Of a DNA stretch of 64,000 nucleotides, positions 40,093 to 49,551 are shown piece after piece. This DNA is from Actinoplanes siamensis (GTDB lineage: Bacteria > Actinomycetota > Actinomycetes > Mycobacteriales > Micromonosporaceae), in assembly GCF_016862395.1 (NCBI RefSeq), contig NZ_BOMW01000027.1, positions 1 through 64,000 of the forward strand. Direction: 5' to 3'. The notes under the pieces are model-generated. The model did no database searches. It saw only the letters and a program-made list of their open reading frames with translations, and was not told the DNA's origin. The position numbers were made by a program, and so were the translations under genes. How positions within the stretch are numbered: position 1 is the stretch's first letter; each line of letters begins with the position of its first letter.

Positions 40093-41493
40093 TCAGCCCT
40101 GGTAAGCGCCGATGATCTTGGTGAACTGGTACGCGGACTGGCTGACGCCACTGCACGTGTCGTCGTTCGGGTAGGCGCCCGGGCACTGCCGGTCCCGGTT
40201 GAGCGACCAGAACGTGAGCCGGGCGATGGTGTGCTGCTGCGCGTACGCCGTGATGGCCTGCATGTCGGCGAGCGTCACGGTCGCCTTCTCGTCGGTGATG
40301 CCGTTCATCGACGAGATGCCCACGTGCTTGTACGCCTCGGCGTCCGACCAGCCGTACGCGCTCTTCAGCTTGTTCTTCAGCCCGTCGGCCGCCTGGATGG
40401 TCAGCTGGCCCTGGTTGCCGCCGGTGTTGCCCCAGTCGAAGGTCATGATGCCCCAGCCGTCGACGACCAGGCCGGCGCCGGCGGCGCGCTTGATCAGCGA
40501 GTCGTCCGGGCCGCCGGTGCCGCTGCCGAGCGTGATGTAGGTGGTGATGCCCGGGTTGTTGGCCTTGATCGTCTTCAGTGCGTCGACGGTCTTCTGCTGG
40601 TCGGCCGGGGTGTTGTAGGGCGTGCCCTCGATGTCGATGTCGATGGCCTTGAGCGAGTACGCGTTGATCACCTTCTGGTACGCCGCGGCCAGCGCGGACG
40701 CGCTCGTGCAGGTGTGCTCCAGCCACGGGCCGGCGGCGCCGCCGAAGGACACCACCACGTCACCGCCGTTGGCCCGGACGGTGTTGATCGCCGCCTGGTC
40801 CGCGCCACCGGTCAGCGCACGCGAGCCGTCCCACTTGGGGTCGCAGGTGCCGCTGTTGAGGATGAACGCCATGGTGAACCACTTGACACCTGTCGTGTTG
40901 GTGACCGTGGTCAGGTTCGGCGGGTTGCCCCAGCCGGTGTAGTAGTAGGGCGCGACGGCCTTGATCCCGGGGCCGCCGGTGGACGGTGGAGGTGTGGTCG
41001 TGCCGCCACCGGTCGAGCCGAAGGTCCACTTCTGGTTGGACGTGCCGGTGCACGACCAGATCTGCAGCTTGGCGCCGTTGGCCGTGTTCTTGTCCTTGAC
41101 GTCCAGGCACTTGCCGGACGCCTTGTTCACCAGGTCGCCGGCCGCGCTGAGGGTCCACTTCTGACTGGCCACCGAGTCGAAGCAGTCCCAGAGGTGCACG
41201 GCGGCGCCGTCGGTGGTGGCGTTGTTCACCACGTCCAGGCACTTGCCCTTGCCCTGCACCGAGCCGTTGTCGGCAAGCGTCCAGAGCTGGTTGCTGCTGC
41301 CGGCCGTGCAGTCCCACAGCTGCGGCAGGTTACCGTTGGCGGTGGAGCCGTCGGTGACGTCCAGGCACTTGTTGTTCAGCGCGCTCCTGAGCGTGCCGGA
41401 GCTGGCCGCGGAGGCGTTGGTGACACCGAGGACGCCGAGCGTCCCGACGGTGATCGCGCCGGTGAGGATGGCGAGGATCCGGGAGCGTTTCAT
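40093..41493 (-). CDS. secreted GH18 chitinase-like protein with N-terminal ricin-type lectin domain
   Basis: A 466-aa exported protein: signal peptide 1-30 (RILAILTGAITVGTLGVLGVTNASA), a ricin B-type beta-trefoil (about 32-165) with three KCLDV...LQLWDC/QxW repeats (CLDVTDGSTANGNLPQLWDC, CLDVVNNATTDGAAVHLWDC, CLDVKDKNTANGAKLQIWSC), a Thr/Pro/Gly linker, and a GH18 barrel (about 180-466) with the DxDxE-type active site KAIDIDIEGTPY and VVVSFGGAAGPW. It should bind and cut chitin or related glycans outside the cell. Starts MKRSR; transcribed alone. Confidence 0.9.
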   Translation of the reverse strand: MKRSRILAILTGAITVGTLGVLGVTNASAASSGTLRSALNNKCLDVTDGSTANGNLPQLWDCTAGSSNQLWTLADNGSVQGKGKCLDVVNNATTDGAAVHLWDCFDSVASQKWTLSAAGDLVNKASGKCLDVKDKNTANGAKLQIWSCTGTSNQKWTFGSTGGGTTTPPPSTGGPGIKAVAPYYYTGWGNPPNLTTVTNTTGVKWFTMAFILNSGTCDPKWDGSRALTGGADQAAINTVRANGGDVVVSFGGAAGPWLEHTCTSASALAAAYQKVINAYSLKAIDIDIEGTPYNTPADQQKTVDALKTIKANNPGITTYITLGSGTGGPDDSLIKRAAGAGLVVDGWGIMTFDWGNTGGNQGQLTIQAADGLKNKLKSAYGWSDAEAYKHVGISSMNGITDEKATVTLADMQAITAYAQQHTIARLTFWSLNRDRQCPGAYPNDDTCSGVSQSAYQFTKIIGAYQG

Positions 41494-41753
41494 GGGATGG
41501 GGGATCTCCCTTGCCGAGAGAGGGGGGTGCCCGCCCGAATTGGAAAGGCGGCTAACAATAAACGCCGTCCTGGATGTCCGCGTCAAGCCCGCGCGACGCT
41601 GTCGTTTCCGGCGTTTCCCCAGCTCAAGGCCACCTCTGCGGCTAACCGTGAATTAACCTCAAAGGCCTGGTTTCTATGAAACAACGCAGCCGTACGCCAT
41701 CGGCTCACGCTTCCCGCGTGCGCGCACTGACCCAGGGTGAGACCGACGGCACC

Positions 41754-41792
41754 TATGTACGCGCGTACACATGTTATGTACGCTCGTACGCA
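41754..41792. promoter_or_regulatory. tandem palindromic operators upstream of the MFS gene
   Basis: Two near-identical sites, TATGTACGCGCGTACACA and TATGTACGCTCGTACGCA, lie with their 12-bp cores at 41757-41768 (GTACGCGCGTAC, a perfect palindrome) and 41778-41789 (GTACGCTCGTAC). Their centres are 21 bp apart, about two helical turns. This is the layout of a TetR-type repressor operator binding two dimers on one face. They end 26 bp before the MFS start codon. The remaining DNA back to the GH18 start shows nothing else definite. Confidence 0.7.
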
Positions 41793-41815
41793 GTCAACTC
41801 CTGGGGAATGGTGCC

Positions 41816-43027
41816 ATGAACGTCCGTGCCGCGACCACCGCCACCTACGCCGCCTTCATCGGCTCCGGCTTCGCGTTCGCCAGCTGGGCCTCGCGGATCC
41901 CACAGATCCGCGACCGGCTCGCGCTCGACTCGTCGGAGCTCGGCCTGGTGCTGCTCGCCATCGCGGCCGGCTCACTGCTGGCGCTGCCGCTGTCCGGCCC
42001 GGTGGTGACGCGGATCGGCTCGTCGCGCACCGTCATCGCGATGTCCGCCCTGCTCGCCGTCGGCCTGACCACCGCCGCGCTCGGCTCGCTGGCCGGAGTG
42101 GCGCCGGTGGTGCTCGGGCTGTTCCTGCTCGGCTTCGCCAACGGCGCCTGGGACGTGGCGATGAACGTGCAGGGCACAGTGGTGGAACGCCACCTCGGCA
42201 AGTCGGTCATGTCCCGCTTCCACGCCGGCTTCAGCCTCGGCACGGTCGCCGGCGCGCTGATCGGCGCGGCCATGGTCGCCGCGCGCGTGCCGGTCGCGGC
42301 GCACCTGACAGTGGTCGCGGCGCTCGTCGTCGCGGCGGTGGCCTGGCAGGCCCGCCGGTTCGTGCCCGACCACGACCAGACCGGCCCGGCCACCGGGTCC
42401 GACACCCCGCGGGTCAGTGCGCTGGCCGCCTGGCGGGAGCCGCGCACGCTGCTGATCGGGCTGTTCGTGCTGGCGTTCGCGTTCACCGAGGGAGTCGGCA
42501 ACGACTGGATCAGCGTCGCCGCGATCGACGGGCATCACGTGTCCCCCGCGCTCGGCACGCTCGCGTTCGCCGGGTTCCTGACCGCCATGACGGTCGGGAG
42601 GTGGTTCGGTCCCGGCCTGCTGGACCGCTACGGGCGTACGCCCGTGGTCCGGATCCTGGCTCTGATCGGGATCGCCGGGGTGGCGCTGTTCGTCTTCGGC
42701 CCGTCGCCGGCCTACGCCTACGCCGGGGCCCTGCTCTGGGGTCTGGGCGCGTCGCTGGGCTTCCCGGTCGGCATGAGCGCCGGCGGCGACGACCCCCGCC
42801 GGGCGGCCGCGCGGGTGAGCGTGATCGCGTCGGTCGGCTACTGCGCGTTCCTCGGCGGGCCGCCGGCGATTGGCTTCCTCGGCGACCACTACACCGTGCT
42901 GCGCGCCCTGGTCGTGGTGGCGGCGCTGCTGGCGATGGCCGTGCTGATCGCGTCCAGCGTCCGGCCGCTGCCCGGGACCGGCCTGGCCCCGGAGTCCGAG
43001 CCCCGGCTGGCGCCGGAAGCCCGCTGA
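41816..43027 (+). CDS. MFS transporter
   Basis: A 403-aa major facilitator with about 12 membrane segments, starting MNVRAATTATYAAFIGSGFAFASWASRIPQIRDRLALD. This opening and LGLVLLAIAAGSLLALPLSG are typical of the YbjJ-like branch of the MFS. ALGFPVGMSAGGDDPRRAAARVSVIASVGYCAFLGGPPAIGFLGD lies in the C-terminal half. Substrate unknown. ATG is preceded by CTGGGG, and the gene follows two palindromic operators, so expression is probably inducible by a ligand, perhaps a transported toxic compound (inference). The cognate repressor is not adjacent. Confidence 0.85.
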   Translation: MNVRAATTATYAAFIGSGFAFASWASRIPQIRDRLALDSSELGLVLLAIAAGSLLALPLSGPVVTRIGSSRTVIAMSALLAVGLTTAALGSLAGVAPVVLGLFLLGFANGAWDVAMNVQGTVVERHLGKSVMSRFHAGFSLGTVAGALIGAAMVAARVPVAAHLTVVAALVVAAVAWQARRFVPDHDQTGPATGSDTPRVSALAAWREPRTLLIGLFVLAFAFTEGVGNDWISVAAIDGHHVSPALGTLAFAGFLTAMTVGRWFGPGLLDRYGRTPVVRILALIGIAGVALFVFGPSPAYAYAGALLWGLGASLGFPVGMSAGGDDPRRAAARVSVIASVGYCAFLGGPPAIGFLGDHYTVLRALVVVAALLAMAVLIASSVRPLPGTGLAPESEPRLAPEAR

Positions 43028-43170
43028 GCCACCCGGTGGGCGCCCGGCCGGCGCCCACTTCGGCGCCTGCCCCCACGAGCAGCAGCTCCGCCCCCTCGGC
43101 TGGGAGCCGTCGTGGCTACCGGCGCCTCATCACCACCACCAGAGCCGGCCGCGCCTGCCCGGCTGCGGCT

Positions 43171-43935
43171 CTACGCGGTGCAGGTGTTGCCGTCGATCTG
43201 GCAGTCCTGCGGAGCGGCGTCGATCAGGGTCGCGCCGTTCACGCCGAACGAGATCGCCACCGATCCACCCGCCGGCACCCGCGACGTGCTGGTGTCCGGC
43301 ACGAACGTCCAGGTCGACCCGCTCTGCGTGGCGGTCGCGCCGGACACGTTCGCGACCCGCAGCGTCGAGCGGGGCAGCGTCACGGTCACCGTCCATCCGT
43401 CCTTCGCCACCGGGCCGGGGTTGGCCACGGTCACTGTCATCTTGTAGCCGAGCAGGCCCGCGGTCAGCGACGAGATGCCGTACGACGCGGTCAGCGGCAC
43501 CGGGCTGGTCTGGGCCGCCGGCGCCGAGGCGGACCCCGCGGGCGCGCCGGGCGCCGGCGAGCCCACCGCGCGTGCCGAGGCGGACGCCGGCCCGGGACGC
43601 GACGCCGGTGGCCCGGAGACGGCGGCCGACCTGAGCACGGACGGGGCGCCGGCCGCCGGACGTGACGGCGGGGCCGGCAGGGCGCCCGCCGGATCGGGCG
43701 GCGACGCCGGGCCACCGGGCCCGCGGACCAGGACGACCACCAGCAGGGCCGTCCCGGCGAGGGCCACGAGCACACCGGCCACCAGCACGTACCGCCCGAA
43801 TCTCCGCTGTTGGCCGGGCTGCCGGACCTTGGGCGTCGGGGTGGGCCCGGACTGCAGGGCGGAGTAGAGCCGCAGCATCCCGTCGAGGACCACCACGGAC
43901 AGCGATCGCCGCCGCCGGGTCGGCGTGTCGTTCAT
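43171..43935 (-). CDS. membrane-anchored protein with CBM2-like C-terminal domain
   Basis: A 254-aa protein: a cytosolic basic segment of about 45 residues (MNDTPTRRRRSLSVVVLDGM), one transmembrane helix (YVLVAGVLVALAGTALLVVVLV, about 49-70), a Pro/Ala/Ser-rich spacer (75-150), and an extracellular beta domain (about 155-254; YKMTVTVANPGPVAKDGWTVTVTLP...SVAISFGVNGA) similar to cellulose-binding CBM2 modules. Two cysteines near the C terminus (DCQIDGNTC) probably form a disulfide. It may tie the cell surface to a polysaccharide. ATG has GAGGAA upstream. Confidence 0.7.
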   Translation of the reverse strand: MNDTPTRRRRSLSVVVLDGMLRLYSALQSGPTPTPKVRQPGQQRRFGRYVLVAGVLVALAGTALLVVVLVRGPGGPASPPDPAGALPAPPSRPAAGAPSVLRSAAVSGPPASRPGPASASARAVGSPAPGAPAGSASAPAAQTSPVPLTASYGISSLTAGLLGYKMTVTVANPGPVAKDGWTVTVTLPRSTLRVANVSGATATQSGSTWTFVPDTSTSRVPAGGSVAISFGVNGATLIDAAPQDCQIDGNTCTA

Positions 43936-44088
43936 TCGGTTCCTCGCAGAAATCAGGACGGAAGCGGTCAGCCAGGACGGAAGCGGTCGACAGGACGGGG
44001 ACAGTCGATCAGGACGAGAGCGGCCGATCACGAGAAGAGCAGCCGTTGCGAACGTGAACAGTAGGGCAGGACACGCCCGGCAGGAAAG

Positions 44089-44445
44089 TCACAACGAGTT
44101 CAGCCCACTGAGCAGCCGGTCCAGCATGTCCGGCGACGCGTCCCGCCGCCGCACCTCGATCAGGCCGGCATCGCGCAGCTCTCCGAGCAGCAGCCGGGCC
44201 GGCCCGAGCGGCAGCGCCAGATGCGCCGCGATCTCGGAGAGCGCGATCGGCTGCCCGGCCAGCCGCAGCGCCCGCATCTGGTCGGGGGAGAGCCCGTCCG
44301 GCTCCACGGCCTCGGGGACACGCTGGACGATGGCGCTCAGCTCCAGGCCGTCGCGCAGCACGGGCGCGCCGCCACCGGCCCGCGCGTAGAGACGGACCAG
44401 CGGCCCCGCGTCGTCGTCGTACCAGGCCTCGTCGGACAGGCTCAT
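44089..44445 (-). CDS. DUF742-type winged-helix protein
   Basis: A 118-aa protein of the DUF742 family found with actinobacterial sensor ATPases (CvnC-like). VRLYARAGGGAPV is the family opening; SPDQMRALRLAGQPIALSEIAAHLALPLGPARLLLGELRDAGLIEVRR is a winged HTH-like fold. It is the last gene of a four-gene minus-strand operon and overlaps the sensor stop by one base. The roadblock and small-GTPase partners of full conservons are absent here. Confidence 0.8.
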   Translation of the reverse strand: MSLSDEAWYDDDAGPLVRLYARAGGGAPVLRDGLELSAIVQRVPEAVEPDGLSPDQMRALRLAGQPIALSEIAAHLALPLGPARLLLGELRDAGLIEVRRRDASPDMLDRLLSGLNSL

Positions 44446-46070
44446 CAGCCGATCACCGGTTCCAGGTCGTGCAGCGTGGTGTCGTCGTCGGCGGAGAGCG
44501 TGCCGATCAGCGCGGCCGGTACGAGCACCTCGGCGACCAGGCCGACGTCCGGCCCGTTGCGCAGGGACACCGCGATGCCGCCGCGCGTCGCGAACCGGCC
44601 GGCCGCGTAGAGGCCCCACCAGGTGCCCCCGGCGGGCGGCGTGGAGTCGGTCATCACCCGGGCCGCGGTGGCCAGGTCGTCCTCGGTCATGCCGGGCCCG
44701 ACGTCGGTGACCGTGATCCGGTAGCCGTCCGCGACGCGCTCGCCGGCCACCCGCACCCGGGTCTCGGCCGGCGCGAACGTGGCGGCGTTCTCGATCAGCT
44801 CGGCGAGCAGGTGCATCAGGTCGGTCACCGCGGCGCCGGCCAGCGCGGCCGGCTCGATCCGGGCGGTGGAGACCCGGCCGTACTCGCTGATCTCGGACGC
44901 CGCCGCCCGGACCACCTCGGCCAGCGGCACCGGCTTGTGCCAGCGGCGGCCCGGGGTGCCGCCGGTCAGCGTGATCGCCTTCTCCAGGTTGCGCCGCAGC
45001 CGGTTGGCCAGGTGGTCGGCGCGGAAGATCTCGCCGAGCGTGTCGTCGTCCGACTCGCGCCGCGCCAGCGTGTCCAACAGCCGCAGCTGCCGGTGCACCA
45101 GGCTCTGGTTGCGCCGCTCCAGATCGCGCAGCAGCGGGTCGAGGCCGGTGTCGCGGACCTCCACCGCGCGCACCGTGGCCGCCTTCCGGCTGGTCGCGCC
45201 GGCCGAGCCGGCCCGCCACGCCATCAGCAGCACGCCGAGGACCGCGATCAGGCCCACCCCGCCGACCACGCCGGCCCGCACGACGGTGAGCACGGCGTGC
45301 CCGGTCCCCGCCTCGGCCGCCGCCTCGGTCCGGCTGTGCTGCAGCGCCCAGAGATCGGTGTTGACCCGGTTGTAGGCCGCGGACCAGGCGGCCGCGCCGT
45401 TCCTGCCGGTGAGCACCGCGTTCTCGGCCGCGTCCAGCTCCTTGTCGGTGGTGGGGAACAGTTCGCGCCGCGCCCCGGCCAGGGTGGTCAGTCGCACCCG
45501 GTCGTTCTCGGACAGCTTCGGCTGCGCGGACATCGCCGCGAGCAGCGCGTCCTCCTCGGCCAGCAGTTCCCGGGAGCGGCTGAGCGCCGACAGCGCGGCC
45601 GCCTGGTCGCCCACCTGGTCGGCGTACACGGTCGGGGTCCGCAGCCCGTCCGGGTCGATCAGCGCGGTGTACGCGTCGGCGGCCCGCACCCCGGCGAGTT
45701 GCCCCGACTCGACCTGCGAGCGGATCGCGGGCAGCTGCTCGGTCCGGGCGAGCAGCGCGTCGGCCTGCCGGGTAGCGTCGGAGCCGGACAGCCGCCGGGT
45801 CCAGCCGTCCCGGGCCGCCCGCAGGTCCCGCCGGGCCTGGTCGGTGTGCACCCGCTGGGCGGCCATCTTGCTTGCCGACTCGGGCGCGACGGAGAGCCGG
45901 CGCTCGCTCTCCAGGGACAGCACGAGCGTGCCGGCCGGTCCCCCGATGTCGCTCGCCGTGCTCCGTGCCGAGGTCACCCGCAGCGCCTCGGCGAAGGCGG
46001 GCACGGCTGCGGCCGCCCAGAGGGCGGCCAGCAGCACCAGGCCGACGATGACTTTCGTACGGGTGCTCAA
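44445..46070 (-). CDS. membrane sensor with histidine-kinase-type ATPase domain
   Basis: A 541-aa protein with two membrane helices (about 7-28 and 255-278) flanking a helical extracellular domain of about 225 residues that resembles nitrate/nitrite-sensing-type sensor regions. The cytosolic part carries a dimerisation-like stretch (NQSLVHRQLRLLDTLARRESDDDTLGEIFRADHLANRLRRN) and a HATPase_c domain with N box LMHLLAELIENAATFAP and DVGPGMTEDDL. I see no clear HisKA phosphoacceptor beyond the family VHRQLRLLD. The start is TTG overlapping the LuxR stop by 4 bp, an unusual codon chosen because nothing else fits. CvnA-like by architecture. Confidence 0.8.
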   Translation of the reverse strand: MSTRTKVIVGLVLLAALWAAAAVPAFAEALRVTSARSTASDIGGPAGTLVLSLESERRLSVAPESASKMAAQRVHTDQARRDLRAARDGWTRRLSGSDATRQADALLARTEQLPAIRSQVESGQLAGVRAADAYTALIDPDGLRTPTVYADQVGDQAAALSALSRSRELLAEEDALLAAMSAQPKLSENDRVRLTTLAGARRELFPTTDKELDAAENAVLTGRNGAAAWSAAYNRVNTDLWALQHSRTEAAAEAGTGHAVLTVVRAGVVGGVGLIAVLGVLLMAWRAGSAGATSRKAATVRAVEVRDTGLDPLLRDLERRNQSLVHRQLRLLDTLARRESDDDTLGEIFRADHLANRLRRNLEKAITLTGGTPGRRWHKPVPLAEVVRAAASEISEYGRVSTARIEPAALAGAAVTDLMHLLAELIENAATFAPAETRVRVAGERVADGYRITVTDVGPGMTEDDLATAARVMTDSTPPAGGTWWGLYAAGRFATRGGIAVSLRNGPDVGLVAEVLVPAALIGTLSADDDTTLHDLEPVIG

Positions 46071-48499
46071 CGCACGCCCTCCGCATCGGTCAAGGCACGC
46101 AGCCGGGTCAGCAGTTCCTGCCTGCCGGTGACGCCGAGGCGCTGCCGGATCCGGGCCATGTGGTGCTCCACTGTCTTGGCCGAGAGGTAGAGCCGCTCGG
46201 CGATCTGCTTGTAGGTGAGTCCTTCCACGACCAGCGCCGCGACCTCGAGCTCGCGGTCGCTGAGCGACTGCGGGTCCCGGGTGTCCGGAGCCGGCCCGCC
46301 CACCCGTTCGCGCAGCACCCGGGCGCAGTCCAGGAGGAGCGTCATCGCCTTGCGGTCGGTGGTGCGGATGGCCGCCTGCCCGGCCAGGCGCGCGCCGTCG
46401 CCGATCAGGCCGAGCCCGCTGAGCCCGTGCGCCGCGGCCACCACCGCGCCGGGTTCGGCCCGCCCGGCCAGCACGTCCAGCCACTGGACGGCGGCGGCCG
46501 CCAGCGCCGCGGTGTACGGGCTGAATCCTCGCACCTCCTCCAGCGCCTCCAGGTGCCGGGTGGCCAGTTCCCGGTCCTCGGCGAGCACCGCGGCGTCCAG
46601 CCGGCTCCAGTGCAGCGGCGCGCTCCACAGCGGCGGGTTCCCGAGCGCGTCCAGCAGCCGGTCGGCGTCGGCCAGGTGTCCGGCGACCCGGTGCTGCTCG
46701 CCGAGCCGGGCCGCGGCCACCGTCAGCTCGCCCAACGGCAGCAGCGTGAACAGGTCGACCGGCTGCCCGATCAGCGCGTGGCAGGCGTCCGGCCAGCAGC
46801 TGCGCAGCCCGACCAGGTCACCGGCGCGGCGGCTGAGCCCGGCCTGCAGCGCGCGGGCGAAGAGCCGGTCCCGGCCGGGGCGCCCGTCCGGGACCGGGGC
46901 GGCGTGTCCCCGCTGCATCAGCACCCAGGCCTGCAGCAGCCGGTGCCGCCCGGCCAGCAGCGCGCCGCCGGTGCCGGCCTGCACGGCCCGGGCCAGCAGC
47001 GCGTCGGCGGTGTCCAGCTCGGCGCAGTGCAGGGCGATCGTCGCGCCCAGCGCCGCGGGGGTGTCCGGCAGCAGCACGGTGGGCCCGGCCGGTTCGATCG
47101 TCGTGGCCGCCTGCACCAGCGCGGAGAGCGCGGCGGTGGGGGTGCCGCCGACCGATTCGGCCATGCCCCGGGCCATCAGCGCCGCGGCTGAGCTGAGCAG
47201 CGTCGGCGGCCCGGCCGGGGCGGGGTCCGGCAGGGCGGCCCCGGCCGGCTGTCCGGTGCCGATCAGCGCCACCGTGCCGAAGCCGGCCGCGATCACCGAC
47301 GGCGCCCACTGGTAGAGCGCGGCCGCCTGGGCGGTCTGGCCGCGCTGGGTGAGCACGGCGGCCGCCACGTACGCGGCTTCGGCCCGCTGCTGCCCGGTGC
47401 CCGCGGCCAGCGCCTGGTCGGCCAGCCGGGACGCCTCGTCGAGGTCCCCGGCGAGCGCGGTGGCCAGCGCGCGCCGCGAGGCGGTGCCCCGGCCGGCCCC
47501 GGCGGCCGCGGCGAACAGCTCGGCGGCCAGCCGCGGGTCGTCGCCGAGCGCCTCCTCGCCGGCCGCCTCGTAGACCTCGCCGAGTCCGCCGCCGGCGGCG
47601 CCGGCCACCAGGCCGCCGCCGTCCCGCAGCAGCGGTCGGACCAGCGGCAGCACCGGGCCGCCCCGGGCCAGTTGCAGCGCGGCCAGCCGCTGCCGCACGT
47701 CGATGCGGTGCCCGATCGGGCCGAGCGCGGCGATGGCGCGCCGGGCCAGCGGGAGCAGCGTGCCGTCGGCGGCCAGCAGGCCTGTCGCGCGGCCGGCGTC
47801 GACCAGTTCGGCGACCGTCTCGGCGTCCCGGTCGAGCAGGGCCGCCACCAGGTCGAAGGAGAGCCCGGCGCCGGCCTCGGCGGCCAGCAGCAGGGTTCGT
47901 ACGTCCGGTTCGAGCTCGTCCAGATCGGACGCGAAACCGGCGAGCGCGGCGAGCGGGATCCGGGCCGCGGCCGCGTCGGCCGGGGTGAGCGCGGCGGCCA
48001 CCCGGGCGACGTGGCGGGGCACTCCCCCGGTCTCCTCGGTGACCACGGAGACCAGGTCCGGCGAGGCGCCGGCGAGCCGCTCGCGGACCTGCTCGGCGCT
48101 CATCGCGGGCAGCCGCACCGGGCGCCGGGCCCGGGTCAGCAGACCGATCAGCCCGGACAGGCCGTCCGGGCGGGGCCACGGACGGTAGGCGACGACGATC
48201 CGGGCGCCGGGGCGTTCCGCGTACCGCCGCAAGCCCTTGATCCGATCCGGATCCAGCCGATGCGCGTCGTCGGCCAGCAGCACCTGCCCGGCCGCGTCGC
48301 CGGTGGCCTGCCACGGCGTCACCACGGTGATCCCGGCCGCCTGCCACACCCGCGCCAGCTGGCGCAGCAGCTCGGTCTTGCCGTAGCCGCCGGGCGCGCC
48401 GACCGCGGCCTGCAGCGGGGCGGACGGGTCCGCGGCGACCTCGGCGAGCAGCTGCCCGGGTGATCCGGCGGAGAAGGCGGTCAGCACGGGCGCGCTCAT
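46067..48499 (-). CDS. large LuxR-family ATPase regulator (IniR-like by context)
   Basis: An 810-aa regulator: P-loop near residue 35 (VGAPGGYGKTELLRQLARVW), Walker-B-like VLLADDAHRLD, a long helical repeat middle (about 220-720), and a C-terminal LuxR HTH (LSDRELEVAALVVEGLTYKQIAERLYLSAKTVEHHMARIRQRL, about 745-790). It overlaps the Hsp70-like gene upstream and the sensor downstream by 4 bp each. Mycobacterial iniBAC has a LuxR-type ATPase regulator of similar size close by, so control of the divergent iniB-like operon is likely (inference). Confidence 0.85.
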   Translation of the reverse strand: MSAPVLTAFSAGSPGQLLAEVAADPSAPLQAAVGAPGGYGKTELLRQLARVWQAAGITVVTPWQATGDAAGQVLLADDAHRLDPDRIKGLRRYAERPGARIVVAYRPWPRPDGLSGLIGLLTRARRPVRLPAMSAEQVRERLAGASPDLVSVVTEETGGVPRHVARVAAALTPADAAAARIPLAALAGFASDLDELEPDVRTLLLAAEAGAGLSFDLVAALLDRDAETVAELVDAGRATGLLAADGTLLPLARRAIAALGPIGHRIDVRQRLAALQLARGGPVLPLVRPLLRDGGGLVAGAAGGGLGEVYEAAGEEALGDDPRLAAELFAAAAGAGRGTASRRALATALAGDLDEASRLADQALAAGTGQQRAEAAYVAAAVLTQRGQTAQAAALYQWAPSVIAAGFGTVALIGTGQPAGAALPDPAPAGPPTLLSSAAALMARGMAESVGGTPTAALSALVQAATTIEPAGPTVLLPDTPAALGATIALHCAELDTADALLARAVQAGTGGALLAGRHRLLQAWVLMQRGHAAPVPDGRPGRDRLFARALQAGLSRRAGDLVGLRSCWPDACHALIGQPVDLFTLLPLGELTVAAARLGEQHRVAGHLADADRLLDALGNPPLWSAPLHWSRLDAAVLAEDRELATRHLEALEEVRGFSPYTAALAAAAVQWLDVLAGRAEPGAVVAAAHGLSGLGLIGDGARLAGQAAIRTTDRKAMTLLLDCARVLRERVGGPAPDTRDPQSLSDRELEVAALVVEGLTYKQIAERLYLSAKTVEHHMARIRQRLGVTGRQELLTRLRALTDAEGVR

Positions 48500-49551
48500 C
48501 GATTGTCCGCCCGGACGGCGGCGACCGCGACCGGCGGGCGCGGCGGGCGGTTGGCCCCGGACCGGCCGGCGCCGAGCTGCGGCCACGCGTCGGTGGGCGG
48601 CGCGGCCACCGACGCCACCTCGGGCGGCTCGGCGACCACCAGGTCGTCCTCCGGCGCGGCGAGCCGGCGCGGCTGCGGCCGCACGGCGAGCGCGGCGCCG
48701 GCGGCCACCGTCATCGCCGGATCCTGGTCGCGCAGCACCGGCACCGGGAAGGCCGCCGAGAGCAGATCAGACACATGCGGATGTACGGCTGCGGAACCCC
48801 CGGCGATCAACACCGCGGAAAGATCACTTGGCGCGACCCCGCAGGCGCGCACGGTGTGCACCGCGAGGTCGACCGTGGGCAGCAGGATCTCCCGGGCCTC
48901 GGCCGGCGCCGCGCCCTCCACGTCGAAGCCCGCGACCTCCTCGAACTCGAAGCCGCCGAGCAGTTCCAGCCGGCCCGGCCCGTGCGGCGCGGCCACCGTC
49001 ACCTCGCACGTCGAACCCCCGATCCGGTACGCCAGCAGGATCCCACCGACGGCCGGCACGCGCCCCGCGGCCTGGTGGCTCTCCACCACCGCGCGGGCCC
49101 GGGTGACCAGCGCGGTCTGCGGCAGGTCGGCCTCGCCGAGCGCCGAGTGCACCAGATGCAGCCGCCCGGTGCCCCAGCCGGACGGGTAGGCCAGCGCGAT
49201 CCGCTCGGGCGGCTCGCCGAACTGCTGCCAGACCCGGTCCACCACCCAGCGGGCCATCGCGGCGACCAGCCCGTGCGCCGGGAACCGGTCGCCGCCGAAC
49301 AACATCGGCGTGCTGTCGCCGACCCGGTGCAGGTAGCCGCCGACCGCGTGCCCGGCGGACGGCCGGCCGAGGTCGCCGGGCACCACGTCACCCTCCGGGG
49401 TCATCGCCAGCGCCGACGACACGGTCCGCGCGCGCATGCCCAGCGTGACCGGCTCCGGCGGGCCCCAGCCACGGCCGGGCCCGTCGGCGCGCCGGCAGAC
49501 GGCCGCCTTGGTGCTGCCGGCTCCGATGTCGATCCCCAGGACGTAGGGCAC
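48496..49551 (-). CDS. Hsp70-like ATPase-fold protein
   Basis: A 351-aa actin/Hsp70-fold protein: phosphate-1 loop YVLGIDIGAGSTKAAVCR at the N terminus, RIALAYPSGWGTGRL, the second phosphate loop AVGGILLAYRIGGSTCEVTVAA and the adenosine motif SAVLIAGGSAAVHPHVSDLLSAAF near residue 270. It lacks the substrate-binding half of true DnaK and ends in an Ala/Pro-rich tail. Such short Hsp70s often accompany IniB/dynamin genes. It is the first gene of the minus-strand operon; GTG start gives MPYVLGIDIG. Confidence 0.82.
   Translation of the reverse strand: MPYVLGIDIGAGSTKAAVCRRADGPGRGWGPPEPVTLGMRARTVSSALAMTPEGDVVPGDLGRPSAGHAVGGYLHRVGDSTPMLFGGDRFPAHGLVAAMARWVVDRVWQQFGEPPERIALAYPSGWGTGRLHLVHSALGEADLPQTALVTRARAVVESHQAAGRVPAVGGILLAYRIGGSTCEVTVAAPHGPGRLELLGGFEFEEVAGFDVEGAAPAEAREILLPTVDLAVHTVRACGVAPSDLSAVLIAGGSAAVHPHVSDLLSAAFPVPVLRDQDPAMTVAAGAALAVRPQPRRLAAPEDDLVVAEPPEVASVAAPPTDAWPQLGAGRSGANRPPRPPVAVAAVRADNR

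Noticed and set aside
44089..46070. Full conservon (Cvn) operon
   Set aside because: Only the sensor ATPase and DUF742 parts are present; the roadblock and small GTPase genes are missing.
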